Made by a program: the position numbers and the translations under genes. From positions 175,307 through 239,306 of the forward strand of contig NZ_RJSG01000003.1 of assembly GCF_003725775.1 (NCBI RefSeq): a stretch of 64,000 bases of DNA, read 5' to 3'. Positions 9,100-17,114 of this stretch are shown here, one piece after another. Positions within the stretch are counted from its first letter, which is position 1; every line of letters begins with the position of its first letter. The DNA is from Nocardioides marmorisolisilvae. GTDB lineage: Bacteria > Actinomycetota > Actinomycetes > Propionibacteriales > Nocardioidaceae. The notes under the pieces are model-generated. The model was not told where the DNA came from, made no database searches, and was given only the letters and a program-made list of their open reading frames with translations.

Positions 9100-9297
9100 G
9101 GTTAACTTCCTGTCGCTTCGTGGCTCCAGCGTAGGCCGCTCGGGACAGCCAAACCCAACGGATTTCCGCTGCCCTCGCATCGCCGTCGAGGCTTGCCCGC
9201 GGTGCCGGCGGCCCCACGGGTCGCGCTCGCCGAAGCCCTCTGGCCGCGCCGCGTCGTGAGAGACTCACCGCGGACTTGAACTGGACAAGGAGCGCAC

Positions 9298-12114
9298 TTG
9301 CCGTACGACCTCGACCGGATGAGCGCCCTTGGTTTCCAGGACGCTGCTGCCGCGCTCGCCGTGGCGCAGTTCGGGCCGATCGTTAGGCGCCTGGGTCGCG
9401 GCAAGGACGGTGGCCGCGACATGGAGGCCAACGGCGTACTGGTGTGGTCGGGTACCGACGGCAGTCCCGGCGAAGCCTGGGATGGCTACAGCGTCTTCCA
9501 GGTCAAGCATCACGAGCGCCCGTCACGCTCCAAGGCCGACGCTCAGTGGCTGTGGGCTGAGATTCGCAAGGAACTGATGGCGTGGGCTGACCCAGATTCC
9601 AACCGTGCGCAGGTTCCGAAGCACCTGGTGTTCGTCACGAACGTACGTCTGTCCCCGGAGCCCGGCGCTGGCGGCTTGGAGTACGTGGGAACCAGAATCG
9701 AGGAGTTCTTCGCTGACCTGGCCGACACAAGTCAGGATGTCGATCCCGTTGCGAGCGAACGGCGGGCTCGCCGCCAACGGCTCAGCGCGCTGAAGAGGTG
9801 GAAGGTCGTCGAGGGCAACCAGCTTGATGCCTGGCTCGACGTACACGACGGCGTTCGCCGCGCGTACGGAGCATTCCTGACCTCGGGCGACGTCCTTGCC
9901 GACCTGATTCGGCTCAACCCAGAGCTACCCGCCGACAAGCTCGAGCCTGCCCTTCGGGTTCACGCACGCAACTCCTTGGTGAGAGACAGGAACATCTACT
10001 TCGACGAGGCTGGCGGCGAAGGGGCGGGGGTGCCACTAGACCGAATTGCAGTGGACCTTCCTGTCCGCGTGCGCGCCACGGGTGAGGCTGCTCGCACCAT
10101 CGCGTACACCCTCGACCGAGGCGAGCATGTACTCAGCCCCAAGATCTCGACCATCGACAAGCCGCGCCACATCGTGCTCACAGGCGCCCCCGGCAACGGC
10201 AAGACGACGATCACCCGATTCCTAGTCCAGGCCTACCGCGCGGCGATGCTGGCCGAGATGACAAGCCTCGGCGAGGACCATTCGGAGGTCATCAACGGCA
10301 CCGAGCAGAAGCTCAAGCAACTTCGGCGGACTCTTCCAAGTCATCGGCGCTGGGCCATACGGATCGACCTGGCCGAGTTCGCAAAGGGCTACATCGACAA
10401 CGAGCGAAAGTCGTTGATGTCGTTCATCGCCCGCCAGGTGACGTCGCAGACCTACTCGCGCAAGCTCGAGCCGTGGCAGATGAAGGACTGGATGGCCACC
10501 TGGCCCTGGTTCATCGCTCTCGACGGACTCGACGAGGTTTCAGAGCCTGTTGTCCGCAAGTGGGTCATCAGCTGCGTGCACGAGTTTATTGCCGACGCCG
10601 AGGCCGACTATGCGGACCTGCTCTGCCTGGTCACCACCCGTCCGACCGGGTACGTGGACGAGATGTCCAAGTCTCAGTTCGACCGTCTGGACCTAACCGA
10701 CCTCACCACCGCGGAGGCCCTCGCTTACGGCCACCTGGTAACCGAGATTCGTCTGCACACGGACTCCGCCCGCATCGAACGTGTTGACTCCTTGCTGCGT
10801 AGCGCCGCCGCGAACGACAACCTGAGACACCTGCTCCGCACGCCCCTTCAGGTGCAGATCATGTCCATCATCGCCGAGGGCGCCGGTTCGCTCGATCCTG
10901 ACCGTTTCCGATTGTTCTGGCGCTACTACGACGTAGTTGCCCGACGAGAGCAAGCCAAGGAGCACACCCGATTCGCAGAGATATTGCGAGATCACGGTCA
11001 ACAGGTCCTCGACCTCCACGAACGCGTCGGCCTCGAGCTCCAGCGTCGCAGCGAATCGGCTGACGGAGGCACCGCGACCATGTCAGAGGAGGATCTGGCA
11101 GCGATCGCGTGGCATGTCCTCCTTGACGACGAGTTCGACCCTGCCGGCAAGGATTCGCGGCTCCTAGAACGTATCGTCCAGGCCGCCACCCACCGGCTCG
11201 TTCTCCTTGTGCCTCGCGCCGAAGGCTACGGGTTCGACGTGCGCTCCCTGCAAGAGATGATGGCTGCGCGCCGCCTCACGACCGGTGCCCTTGATACCGT
11301 CCTGGAACGACTGCAGCTACTTGCCCCGAGCCCGCATTGGCGTAACACCTGGCTCTTCGCCGCCGGGCGCATCTTCTCCGAACCTCAAGACCATCAGCAC
11401 GAGAGACTCATCGACCTGGTCGAGAACATAGACGCCGGTGTCGTTGACCGCTTCTCGAGCATCGCCCCCGTCGGGCCCTACCTCGCCTGGGACATGCTCG
11501 ACGACGGCATGGCCTCGGCCAAGCCCAAGTGGTTGCGCAGACTGGTCGATCTCGGCATGACCGCCATTGACTACCCAGCGCCACAACCAGTCGAGGACTT
11601 CATTTCCTTGGCCGTAAGGATGAGCGAGTTCCGCGACGATCTCCGCATCCGCGTTCGCGACTCCCTCAAAGCGTCGTTGATTGGCGACACGAGCAGCCGC
11701 GTGAACGCGACGTCGCTCATGACAGGGGTCGGCGCGTACACCGATGCGGTCCCGGCCCACCCCGACGTGCGCCTGCTGGCCCAGGTCAAGCCCGAGCCTG
11801 GACGGTCGGCCAGGCCCGACCCCGTCGGAGCATGGGAGTACTTCAACGACGCACTGGAGAACCTGGCACCCGATGACGTGAGCGCCGATGTGGCTGACGC
11901 CGCGGCGGCGCTCCTGGCCGCGCGGACGAGGCCACTCACCAGCGACGAGCGGACGAAGCTGGAAGCGACAGCCCTCTCCCCAGATGCCACCGAACTCCTC
12001 GAGGTGGCGTTGGAGAAGGTTGTGCGTGTCGAGCCAAAGGTCGCGGCGGCGTGCTTTGAGGTGGCGCGAACCATGACGGCACGCCGTGAACTGGCCGAGT
12101 TCGTCGCGCCCTAG
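9298..12114 (+). CDS. Mrr-type nuclease-NACHT NTPase fusion (bacterial NLR-like antiphage protein)
   Basis: A 938-aa multidomain protein. The TTG at 9298 is used as start because AAGGAG lies just upstream and the nuclease domain begins at once. Residues about 1-140 look like an Mrr/PD-(D/E)xK nuclease, with GKDGGRD (catalytic Asp) and a following FQVKHH (the QxK signature). A NACHT-type NTPase follows: Walker A GAPGNGKTT near residue 295, Walker B LDGLDEV near residue 409, and a sensor-like VTTRPTGY near 450. The C-terminal half is helical and repeat-like, probably the sensor. This matches STAND/NACHT defence proteins that oligomerise on a phage cue and unleash an effector; here the predicted effector is DNA cleavage. 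Divergent from a HEPN-like gene. Confidence 0.8.
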   Translation: MPYDLDRMSALGFQDAAAALAVAQFGPIVRRLGRGKDGGRDMEANGVLVWSGTDGSPGEAWDGYSVFQVKHHERPSRSKADAQWLWAEIRKELMAWADPDSNRAQVPKHLVFVTNVRLSPEPGAGGLEYVGTRIEEFFADLADTSQDVDPVASERRARRQRLSALKRWKVVEGNQLDAWLDVHDGVRRAYGAFLTSGDVLADLIRLNPELPADKLEPALRVHARNSLVRDRNIYFDEAGGEGAGVPLDRIAVDLPVRVRATGEAARTIAYTLDRGEHVLSPKISTIDKPRHIVLTGAPGNGKTTITRFLVQAYRAAMLAEMTSLGEDHSEVINGTEQKLKQLRRTLPSHRRWAIRIDLAEFAKGYIDNERKSLMSFIARQVTSQTYSRKLEPWQMKDWMATWPWFIALDGLDEVSEPVVRKWVISCVHEFIADAEADYADLLCLVTTRPTGYVDEMSKSQFDRLDLTDLTTAEALAYGHLVTEIRLHTDSARIERVDSLLRSAAANDNLRHLLRTPLQVQIMSIIAEGAGSLDPDRFRLFWRYYDVVARREQAKEHTRFAEILRDHGQQVLDLHERVGLELQRRSESADGGTATMSEEDLAAIAWHVLLDDEFDPAGKDSRLLERIVQAATHRLVLLVPRAEGYGFDVRSLQEMMAARRLTTGALDTVLERLQLLAPSPHWRNTWLFAAGRIFSEPQDHQHERLIDLVENIDAGVVDRFSSIAPVGPYLAWDMLDDGMASAKPKWLRRLVDLGMTAIDYPAPQPVEDFISLAVRMSEFRDDLRIRVRDSLKASLIGDTSSRVNATSLMTGVGAYTDAVPAHPDVRLLAQVKPEPGRSARPDPVGAWEYFNDALENLAPDDVSADVADAAAALLAARTRPLTSDERTKLEATALSPDATELLEVALEKVVRVEPKVAAACFEVARTMTARRELAEFVAP

Positions 12115-12900
12115 ATGTAGTTCCCCGTGACGTTTGTGCACGCGGTTCGGCCTAGGTGGAACCCGGTGAACTCGATGGCGCGCCCTGTCACTGCGACAAC
12201 CATTGAAGGTGTTTGCGTGATGGCGATGACAGGTACATAAGGCCTTGAGCGTCCTGAGCGACCCGGCCTGCGCGACGCACACTTCGGCGATCATGGTGGA
12301 TCGAGTGCACGAAGGGGTAGCCCGAGACACGTTGGGGGCGTATCGGTTGCCACCTCCGATACGCCCCGACGGACTGGCCCGCGTCACTCTGGGCTACTAG
12401 AGGATCTCCGCCAGGACCGGCGTCCGGCCAGACTCGGTCTAGGCGCCGGCGGAACGCTCCATCTGGGCTGCCCACCCCTGGTTGGGTGTGGCTACATTTC
12501 GGTTTGCGACCGCCGGGCGCTGTGACGAGGCGTGGCTCAAGAGGGGACTGCCCAGCTCGTAGTAGCGATGCCCACCTCGCCGTCCCAACTACCACCGGGA
12601 AGCGGAGGCCGGCCTCTTTGCTGTCGGCAGCGCACTCGGCGGCCTACGCGATCGTCGGACCAATCGATACTTTCGTGGCAGATTCCCTGAGCCATCGAAC
12701 GCGGCGACATGACGCTGGTCGAGTTGCGCTCGCTGTGAAGCCGAACAGCATCGGACTTCTGATCCGATCGTTTCCTCGGGAACGCAAGCGCGCACTCCCG
12801 CGAGCGACACCCACGACCTCGGCAACCGATCTTCGGAGCACCAGGGCAATCCGCAGGTACGTTGTCCGGGCGGGGAAGAACCCAAAGAGATGAGTGCCTT
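12115..12900. other. Long non-coding gap in the defence-like island
   Basis: 786 bp between the NACHT gene and the BpsA-like gene. Open frames on either strand have poor composition and no recognisable protein signature, so I do not call a gene. It may be a decayed gene or a regulatory region. Confidence 0.4.
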
Positions 12901-13734
12901 GTGGCGAACGACATCGACCTGAAGGCCGCAATCAATGCGGTGTCGGACGTGGTGCAGAACCGCCCACGGCCCCTCCGTGAGTTTGACCAGATCTATATGA
13001 AGACCGGCGACATGGTTATGCAGAGCGAGTTTGTCTCCCGATGGGCAGATGGGAAACGCCTTGCATTCATCGGAGACGGCGACGCCATCAGTGTGTGCAC
13101 CGCGTACTTCTCGGCAAAGGAAATCCTGGGTACCGGACCCCGACACATCACGGTGTTCGACTTCGACGAACGGATCGTCCGGGGTATCCACCGGTTCGCG
13201 GAACACGAGGGGATCGAGAATCTCGACGCAGTTCTCTACAACTGCCTAGACGCGTTCCCGGATGCAGAACCGTTTGACTGCTTTTACACGAACCCTCCGT
13301 GGGGTGCGAGCAATGACGGCGAGAGCGTGAAGGTCTTCACACAGCGCGGAATGGAGGCACTTCATTTCGAAGGCGAAGGCGCAATCGTCATCGCTGATGA
13401 TTCGGACCTTGCTTGGCCCAAGCAGGTCCTGCACAGCGTGCAGGAGTTCGCGATCGAGAATGACTTCTTCGTCAGCCGGATGATGCCGCAGCTGCACTCG
13501 TACCACCTGGACGATGCACCGGACCTCAAATCGTGCAACCTGATCATCTCCTCGCTGCCTGGGAGCGGTCGCGCGCCGGCCAGTGAAGCAATCCGTGACG
13601 CCGAGGTGCTCGAGCACTTTTATGGCAAGTCTGCGAGCCCGTACGTGAGGTACGTTCGCGAAACACGACGCTTGGACTACGGCAAGGCCAATGAGTCTGA
13701 GTACGAGTTCGAACTCTTGGAAGGGCAGGACTAA
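12901..13734 (+). CDS. BpsA/DUF43-like aminopropyltransferase-fold protein
   Basis: A 277-aa Rossmann-fold enzyme from a GTG start. Motifs resemble the N4-bis(aminopropyl)spermidine synthase (BpsA, DUF43) family: a nucleotide-binding FIGDGDAIS near residue 57, the acidic FDFDER near 87, and the catalytic YTNPPWG near 128. BpsA transfers aminopropyl groups from decarboxylated S-adenosylmethionine to polyamines. The NPPW motif is also shared with N6-adenine/N4-cytosine methyltransferases, so an SAM-dependent modification of another amine or nucleic acid is the main alternative. No target-recognition domain is visible. Its stop overlaps the next start (TAATG), so both are co-translated. Confidence 0.65.
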   Translation: MANDIDLKAAINAVSDVVQNRPRPLREFDQIYMKTGDMVMQSEFVSRWADGKRLAFIGDGDAISVCTAYFSAKEILGTGPRHITVFDFDERIVRGIHRFAEHEGIENLDAVLYNCLDAFPDAEPFDCFYTNPPWGASNDGESVKVFTQRGMEALHFEGEGAIVIADDSDLAWPKQVLHSVQEFAIENDFFVSRMMPQLHSYHLDDAPDLKSCNLIISSLPGSGRAPASEAIRDAEVLEHFYGKSASPYVRYVRETRRLDYGKANESEYEFELLEGQD

Positions 13735-14282
13735 TGGCCATCGAACCCGGCGACAAGGTCTTGTTCATGAAGATCGGGATCCACGCCAGCGAGTCCCTTG
13801 AGTCGATCATCGAACGAAAGCGAGCCGAGATCCGGGATGAGGGCTTCGCTTTTTGGGGCTATGGCGGGAACACCTGCCACCCGACGAGGATGGTCCAACC
13901 CTTCGCACTTTCGACGACTGGCCCGATCGTCCTAGCGATGCACCCCATGGTGTCTAACCACTTCGCCGACCCGATTAGGGCGAAGCAATACTCCCCAGAT
14001 GGCATTACCTGGACGGACGTCCCTTCTGGTATCAACTGCGTTGGCTCACGACATGCACTGCTTATCGACTCACTCGAACCGGCCTCGTTCGACCTCGATC
14101 TCTCGAAAACTCGGGTTGCGCTCGGACCAAGTCGGGGCAAGGTTGGAACGAACTACATCAAGGCCCGCGTCGACAAGGCGTGCCTCGAAGTCGTCGAAGC
14201 GCCGGAGGGTGAAGCCCAAACGATCGAGATCGGCTTCCAGGCGATGTTGGCAGATCCGTACGCGGTCTTCCTGCGCTACTGA
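13734..14282 (+). CDS. Unknown protein, family with F-W-G motif (copy 1)
   Basis: A 182-aa soluble protein I cannot assign to a named family. Conserved-looking blocks: KIGIHASESLESIIERK near residue 13, FAFWGYGGNTCHPT near 38, then PIVLAMHPMVS, GSRHALLIDSLEP and a final LADPYAVFLRY. The same blocks, in the same order, occur in the product of 16020-16646 (KYGTEAGETAETILRRK, VFLWGIGNAIGPS, RVVFTPMLS, GRAHYALVCRSVEP, LVAPY), so these are two members of one family. It overlaps the BpsA-like gene by 1 bp, so a substrate-binding, adaptor or second catalytic role with that enzyme is plausible (inference). The 3' end overlaps the convergent PIN gene by 7 bp. Confidence 0.7.
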   Translation: MAIEPGDKVLFMKIGIHASESLESIIERKRAEIRDEGFAFWGYGGNTCHPTRMVQPFALSTTGPIVLAMHPMVSNHFADPIRAKQYSPDGITWTDVPSGINCVGSRHALLIDSLEPASFDLDLSKTRVALGPSRGKVGTNYIKARVDKACLEVVEAPEGEAQTIEIGFQAMLADPYAVFLRY

Positions 14283-14953
14283 ACCAGCCGGAGCATCAGC
14301 CCAGGAAGAAGGACCGTCGGCGCAGCTTTCCGTAGGTCTTCGATGTAGCTGCGCAGACCGTGAGGGTAGAAGTCGGCCGCAACGGCCGGATTGGTGAACT
14401 GGAAACAGATGCTCAACGCGGTGTCGACTGCGGGCTGGGCAATGACCACGGCCCGAGTCGAGCTAACCCCGAGACGTTCGGTGATGAGAACGAACGCCTG
14501 CTCGAGGCAAGCGATCCGCTCGTTCAGTCTGCCCATCAGCTCAATCGGACCGATCAGCTGCTCCGCCGCAATCACTGCGCGTTTGTCACCCGTCAGAATC
14601 GTCGGCCAGCCCCGGCTAATGGCGATCGCACACAACTGACTCTCTCCGACATCGAGCGACCCCCCGGACATAGCCGCGGCTTCCTCCAACTCCGCTGCGA
14701 GTGCGATCTCTGCCTCGGTCGGCTCAAGAACCGCAGCGCGATTGACGAATGCATCGAGGTGAGCAGTCGCTGCGGCGGGATCCGACGCCTTTCGCTTGAG
14801 GGCTCGCCTTGACGTGAACTTTGCAGCACCGATAAGCCCTGTCCGCCGATCGCAGTCGGTCTCGCATCCGGGATGGGCGATGGCTTCGAGGAGCCCGTAG
14901 GCCGCGAGCTTGATGAGCACGTCGGTATCTACGAGCAACTCACACATCGGCAT
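14276..14953 (-). CDS. PIN-domain-like nuclease paired with ImmA/IrrE protein
   Basis: A 225-aa protein with a PIN-type N-terminus (LLVDTDVLIKLAAYGLLEA) and a downstream acidic block GGSLDVGESQLCAIA followed by ILTGDKRA, matching the order of acidic residues in PIN RNases. The C-terminal 90 residues do not resemble a PIN domain. The ATG at 14953 (or the second Met at 14947) overlaps the end of the upstream ImmA/IrrE gene, so translation is coupled. Pairs of a PIN/DUF4411-type protein with an Xre/ImmA protease are known as toxin-antitoxin-like modules; the toxin would be this RNase. Confidence 0.65.
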   Translation of the reverse strand: MPMCELLVDTDVLIKLAAYGLLEAIAHPGCETDCDRRTGLIGAAKFTSRRALKRKASDPAAATAHLDAFVNRAAVLEPTEAEIALAAELEEAAAMSGGSLDVGESQLCAIAISRGWPTILTGDKRAVIAAEQLIGPIELMGRLNERIACLEQAFVLITERLGVSSTRAVVIAQPAVDTALSICFQFTNPAVAADFYPHGLRSYIEDLRKAAPTVLLPGLMLRLVQ

Positions 14954-15941
14954 CAGCGATCCCGAGAACTGCGTAGAGATAGTCCTGAACGTCATCTGCA
15001 ACAGAAGCCCAATCGACTTCACGATGAACGAGTTCGTTGATGTACGAGGACACGTCCTGGTTGCCCGGCGGAATGATCTTCAACGCCCCGTATGCCTTGT
15101 CCCACTTCTGGGTGGCGTGACCTGCGCAAAGCGCGAGGACACCCGGATCGATCTGGAGCTGAGGTCCCTGCGCCATGACCGCGTCAGCCAGTTGGCTCGC
15201 AGAGAATCGCTCGGTGTCAGCAACGACGCTGGGGTTGGATTGGCCGGTCAATAACTCGAGGGCGTACTCGTCCGCGGCGGCCTCTTCATCGTCGCCGTCG
15301 TCCGCCGATTGCAGTGGGTCCTCCATGTCCACAACCGCTTCCCCACCATCGACGTGCCCGAGCATTATGTGCGCCAACTCGTGGGCAACAGTGAACGCAG
15401 TTGGAGCGAGGTAAGACTCCGACCTCGCGAGCAAGATTGCGGCCCGATCATCGATGCCAACAGACATCGCGTGCATCCGCTTCGCGTTGAGCGGGAACAC
15501 CCTGAGCTGGGCCACTGGGATTCCCAGACCCCAGCAAACGACTAGCAACGAGTCCGCGTCCACAACCGGGCTCGAGGCGAGAATCGACTCTCGAATCTCA
15601 TGCGACGCAAATCGTTGATGCTGGACGCTTGGGACGCCTTGCATGAGCGCGCCGCCAACAGCCCGACCGAAGGAAGACAACGCAGCCTGTTCCTCGGTCA
15701 TGGCGGACGTTAGATGCTTGAACTTCGTCTCGTCGCGCCAAACGAAGCGCGCCTCGCCTTCGAGAAGCGCTCGGGGCGAAAGGCCCAGACGCCGCGCGAC
15801 GGTGAACGTCAGTTCAGCCGTAGCGGACAGCGATCCCTCAGCTTCAGAACTCCACCACTGCGGCCAAGCGGCATCGATGGCTGCGTTCGCGATTCCGGCA
15901 CGCCGTAACTCAACCCGAAGTTGCTCTGGAGATTGCACCAC
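14940..15941 (-). CDS. ImmA/IrrE-family zinc metallopeptidase with Xre-like N-terminus
   Basis: A 333-aa protein. GTG at 15941 is preferred because AGGAGG lies six bases upstream; the frame continues further upstream but would overlap the divergent gene. The N-terminal about 110 residues are helical with a stretch (TARRLGLS-like, ending RALLEGEARF) seen in Xre-COG2856 proteins. The C-terminal peptidase has the zinc motif VAHELAHIMLGH near residue 185 and a downstream DEEAAADEYALELL Glu/Asp block for the third ligand. ImmA/IrrE proteases cleave or inactivate regulators after a DNA-damage or phage signal. Probably the antitoxin/regulator half of the pair with the PIN gene. Confidence 0.8.
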   Translation of the reverse strand: MVQSPEQLRVELRRAGIANAAIDAAWPQWWSSEAEGSLSATAELTFTVARRLGLSPRALLEGEARFVWRDETKFKHLTSAMTEEQAALSSFGRAVGGALMQGVPSVQHQRFASHEIRESILASSPVVDADSLLVVCWGLGIPVAQLRVFPLNAKRMHAMSVGIDDRAAILLARSESYLAPTAFTVAHELAHIMLGHVDGGEAVVDMEDPLQSADDGDDEEAAADEYALELLTGQSNPSVVADTERFSASQLADAVMAQGPQLQIDPGVLALCAGHATQKWDKAYGALKIIPPGNQDVSSYINELVHREVDWASVADDVQDYLYAVLGIADADV

Positions 15942-16019
15942 TGGATGCCTCCTATGGCCGGGGGAACACGCGTGGGCCCCGTCCCAAATCGGGAAGCGAC
16001 TGTGATCTATTGTCCAGAT

Positions 16020-16646
16020 ATGCGGCAAGAATTCGAGGTAGATACGCCGATGGGGCTCCCGCCGATGTTCTGCTGGACAAAGTACGGGACAGAGGCCGGC
16101 GAGACTGCAGAGACAATCTTGCGACGTAAGGAAGCCGAGCGGAATCTCAATGGCGGCGTGTTCCTGTGGGGGATTGGCAACGCGATCGGCCCGTCGATCG
16201 AGCATCTTCTGGAAGAGACGTCGACGCCGCGGGTGGTGTTCACTCCGATGCTCTCTCGGCCAGCCGCCAAAGACATCGCCCCGCCCGCGGTCGGCATGTG
16301 GCGCCGCGGCGTAGGCATGGATGGGACCGAAGTAGAGCTGCCCGAGCATTCACGAGTGACGAGTCGACTCTCAAACTCCGGCCGCGCCCACTACGCCCTG
16401 GTATGCCGAAGCGTTGAACCACTATTTGATGGTGGTACTCGAAGCGCTGAAGAAGGGTTTGAAGCTGCGCACGTCGTCAACCTTCGATCAGGCTCCCGAG
16501 TGGGCGCATCTCAGGTAACGTCCGTAGTGCGGCGGGTCGCCTGCGCGCTCGGTTCCGGCCGCAAGAGCTACCAGGTGACCTTCGTGGCAGACCTAGTCGC
16601 CCCGTACCTGATTCGCCTTACTGATCACGTCGTGGTCAGCGCGTAA
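16020..16646 (+). CDS. Unknown protein, family with F-W-G motif (copy 2)
   Basis: A 208-aa protein of the same unnamed family as the product of 13734-14282; matched blocks are KYGTEAGETAETILRRK, VFLWGIGNAIGPS, RVVFTPMLS, GRAHYALVCRSVEP and the C-terminal FVADLVAPYLIRL. The start is uncertain: ATG at 16020 has no ribosome site, while an in-frame GTG at 16002 is preceded by GGGAAG and would add six residues. It is divergent from the ImmA/IrrE gene across about 70 bp, so the protease protein may regulate both. Function unknown. Confidence 0.65.
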   Translation: MRQEFEVDTPMGLPPMFCWTKYGTEAGETAETILRRKEAERNLNGGVFLWGIGNAIGPSIEHLLEETSTPRVVFTPMLSRPAAKDIAPPAVGMWRRGVGMDGTEVELPEHSRVTSRLSNSGRAHYALVCRSVEPLFDGGTRSAEEGFEAAHVVNLRSGSRVGASQVTSVVRRVACALGSGRKSYQVTFVADLVAPYLIRLTDHVVVSA

Positions 16647-17114
16647 CTCGACAATCGGGTCGATCAGAGCCCGCAAGATCGCCGACGGCAAGACGCACAT
16701 GGATGCCACTCGCTGCTCAAGCGGTGGATCTCTCACGCTCTCTATTGCCAGGTCATGCTCGACTAGCGAGCCAGGGCTCTGGCGGTCGATTCAGCGAGCG
16801 TCGCACCCATCAGTGAGCCAGACCTTGTCGAAATTGGGGTTGACTACCAGAGAGTTGAGAGCGCCAGATGGCCAAGAGACCACAATGGGTCTCACCAGCC
16901 CGTTGCGTAAGCCTCGGGGCTGATTGGAGGTTTGGCTTGGCCAGGTGACGACCCACCTGAGTTACCGGGTAACCCCTTGGTCGGACTAGCGGGCGACTTG
17001 CGATCCTCGTTGGTCTAGATAGCAGTGACACGGCGCCATCCGAACTGGTAGATCTTGCGCCCTCTCTTTTGTGGATTTGAATGCTGCGCTCTTTTCGGGT
17101 TGTCGGAGGTGCAC
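16647..17114. other. Intergenic gap upstream of RHS gene, with a palindrome
   Basis: 468 bp with no credible gene. Contains the perfect palindrome GTTACC-G-GGTAAC at 16961-16973, about 140 bp upstream of the RHS start, a possible regulator site. Otherwise nothing recognised. Confidence 0.35.

Noticed and set aside
12486-12893. 135-codon plus-strand open frame in the 786-bp gap before the BpsA-like gene
   Set aside because: Arg/Ser/Ala-rich random-looking protein, no ribosome site, no family pattern.
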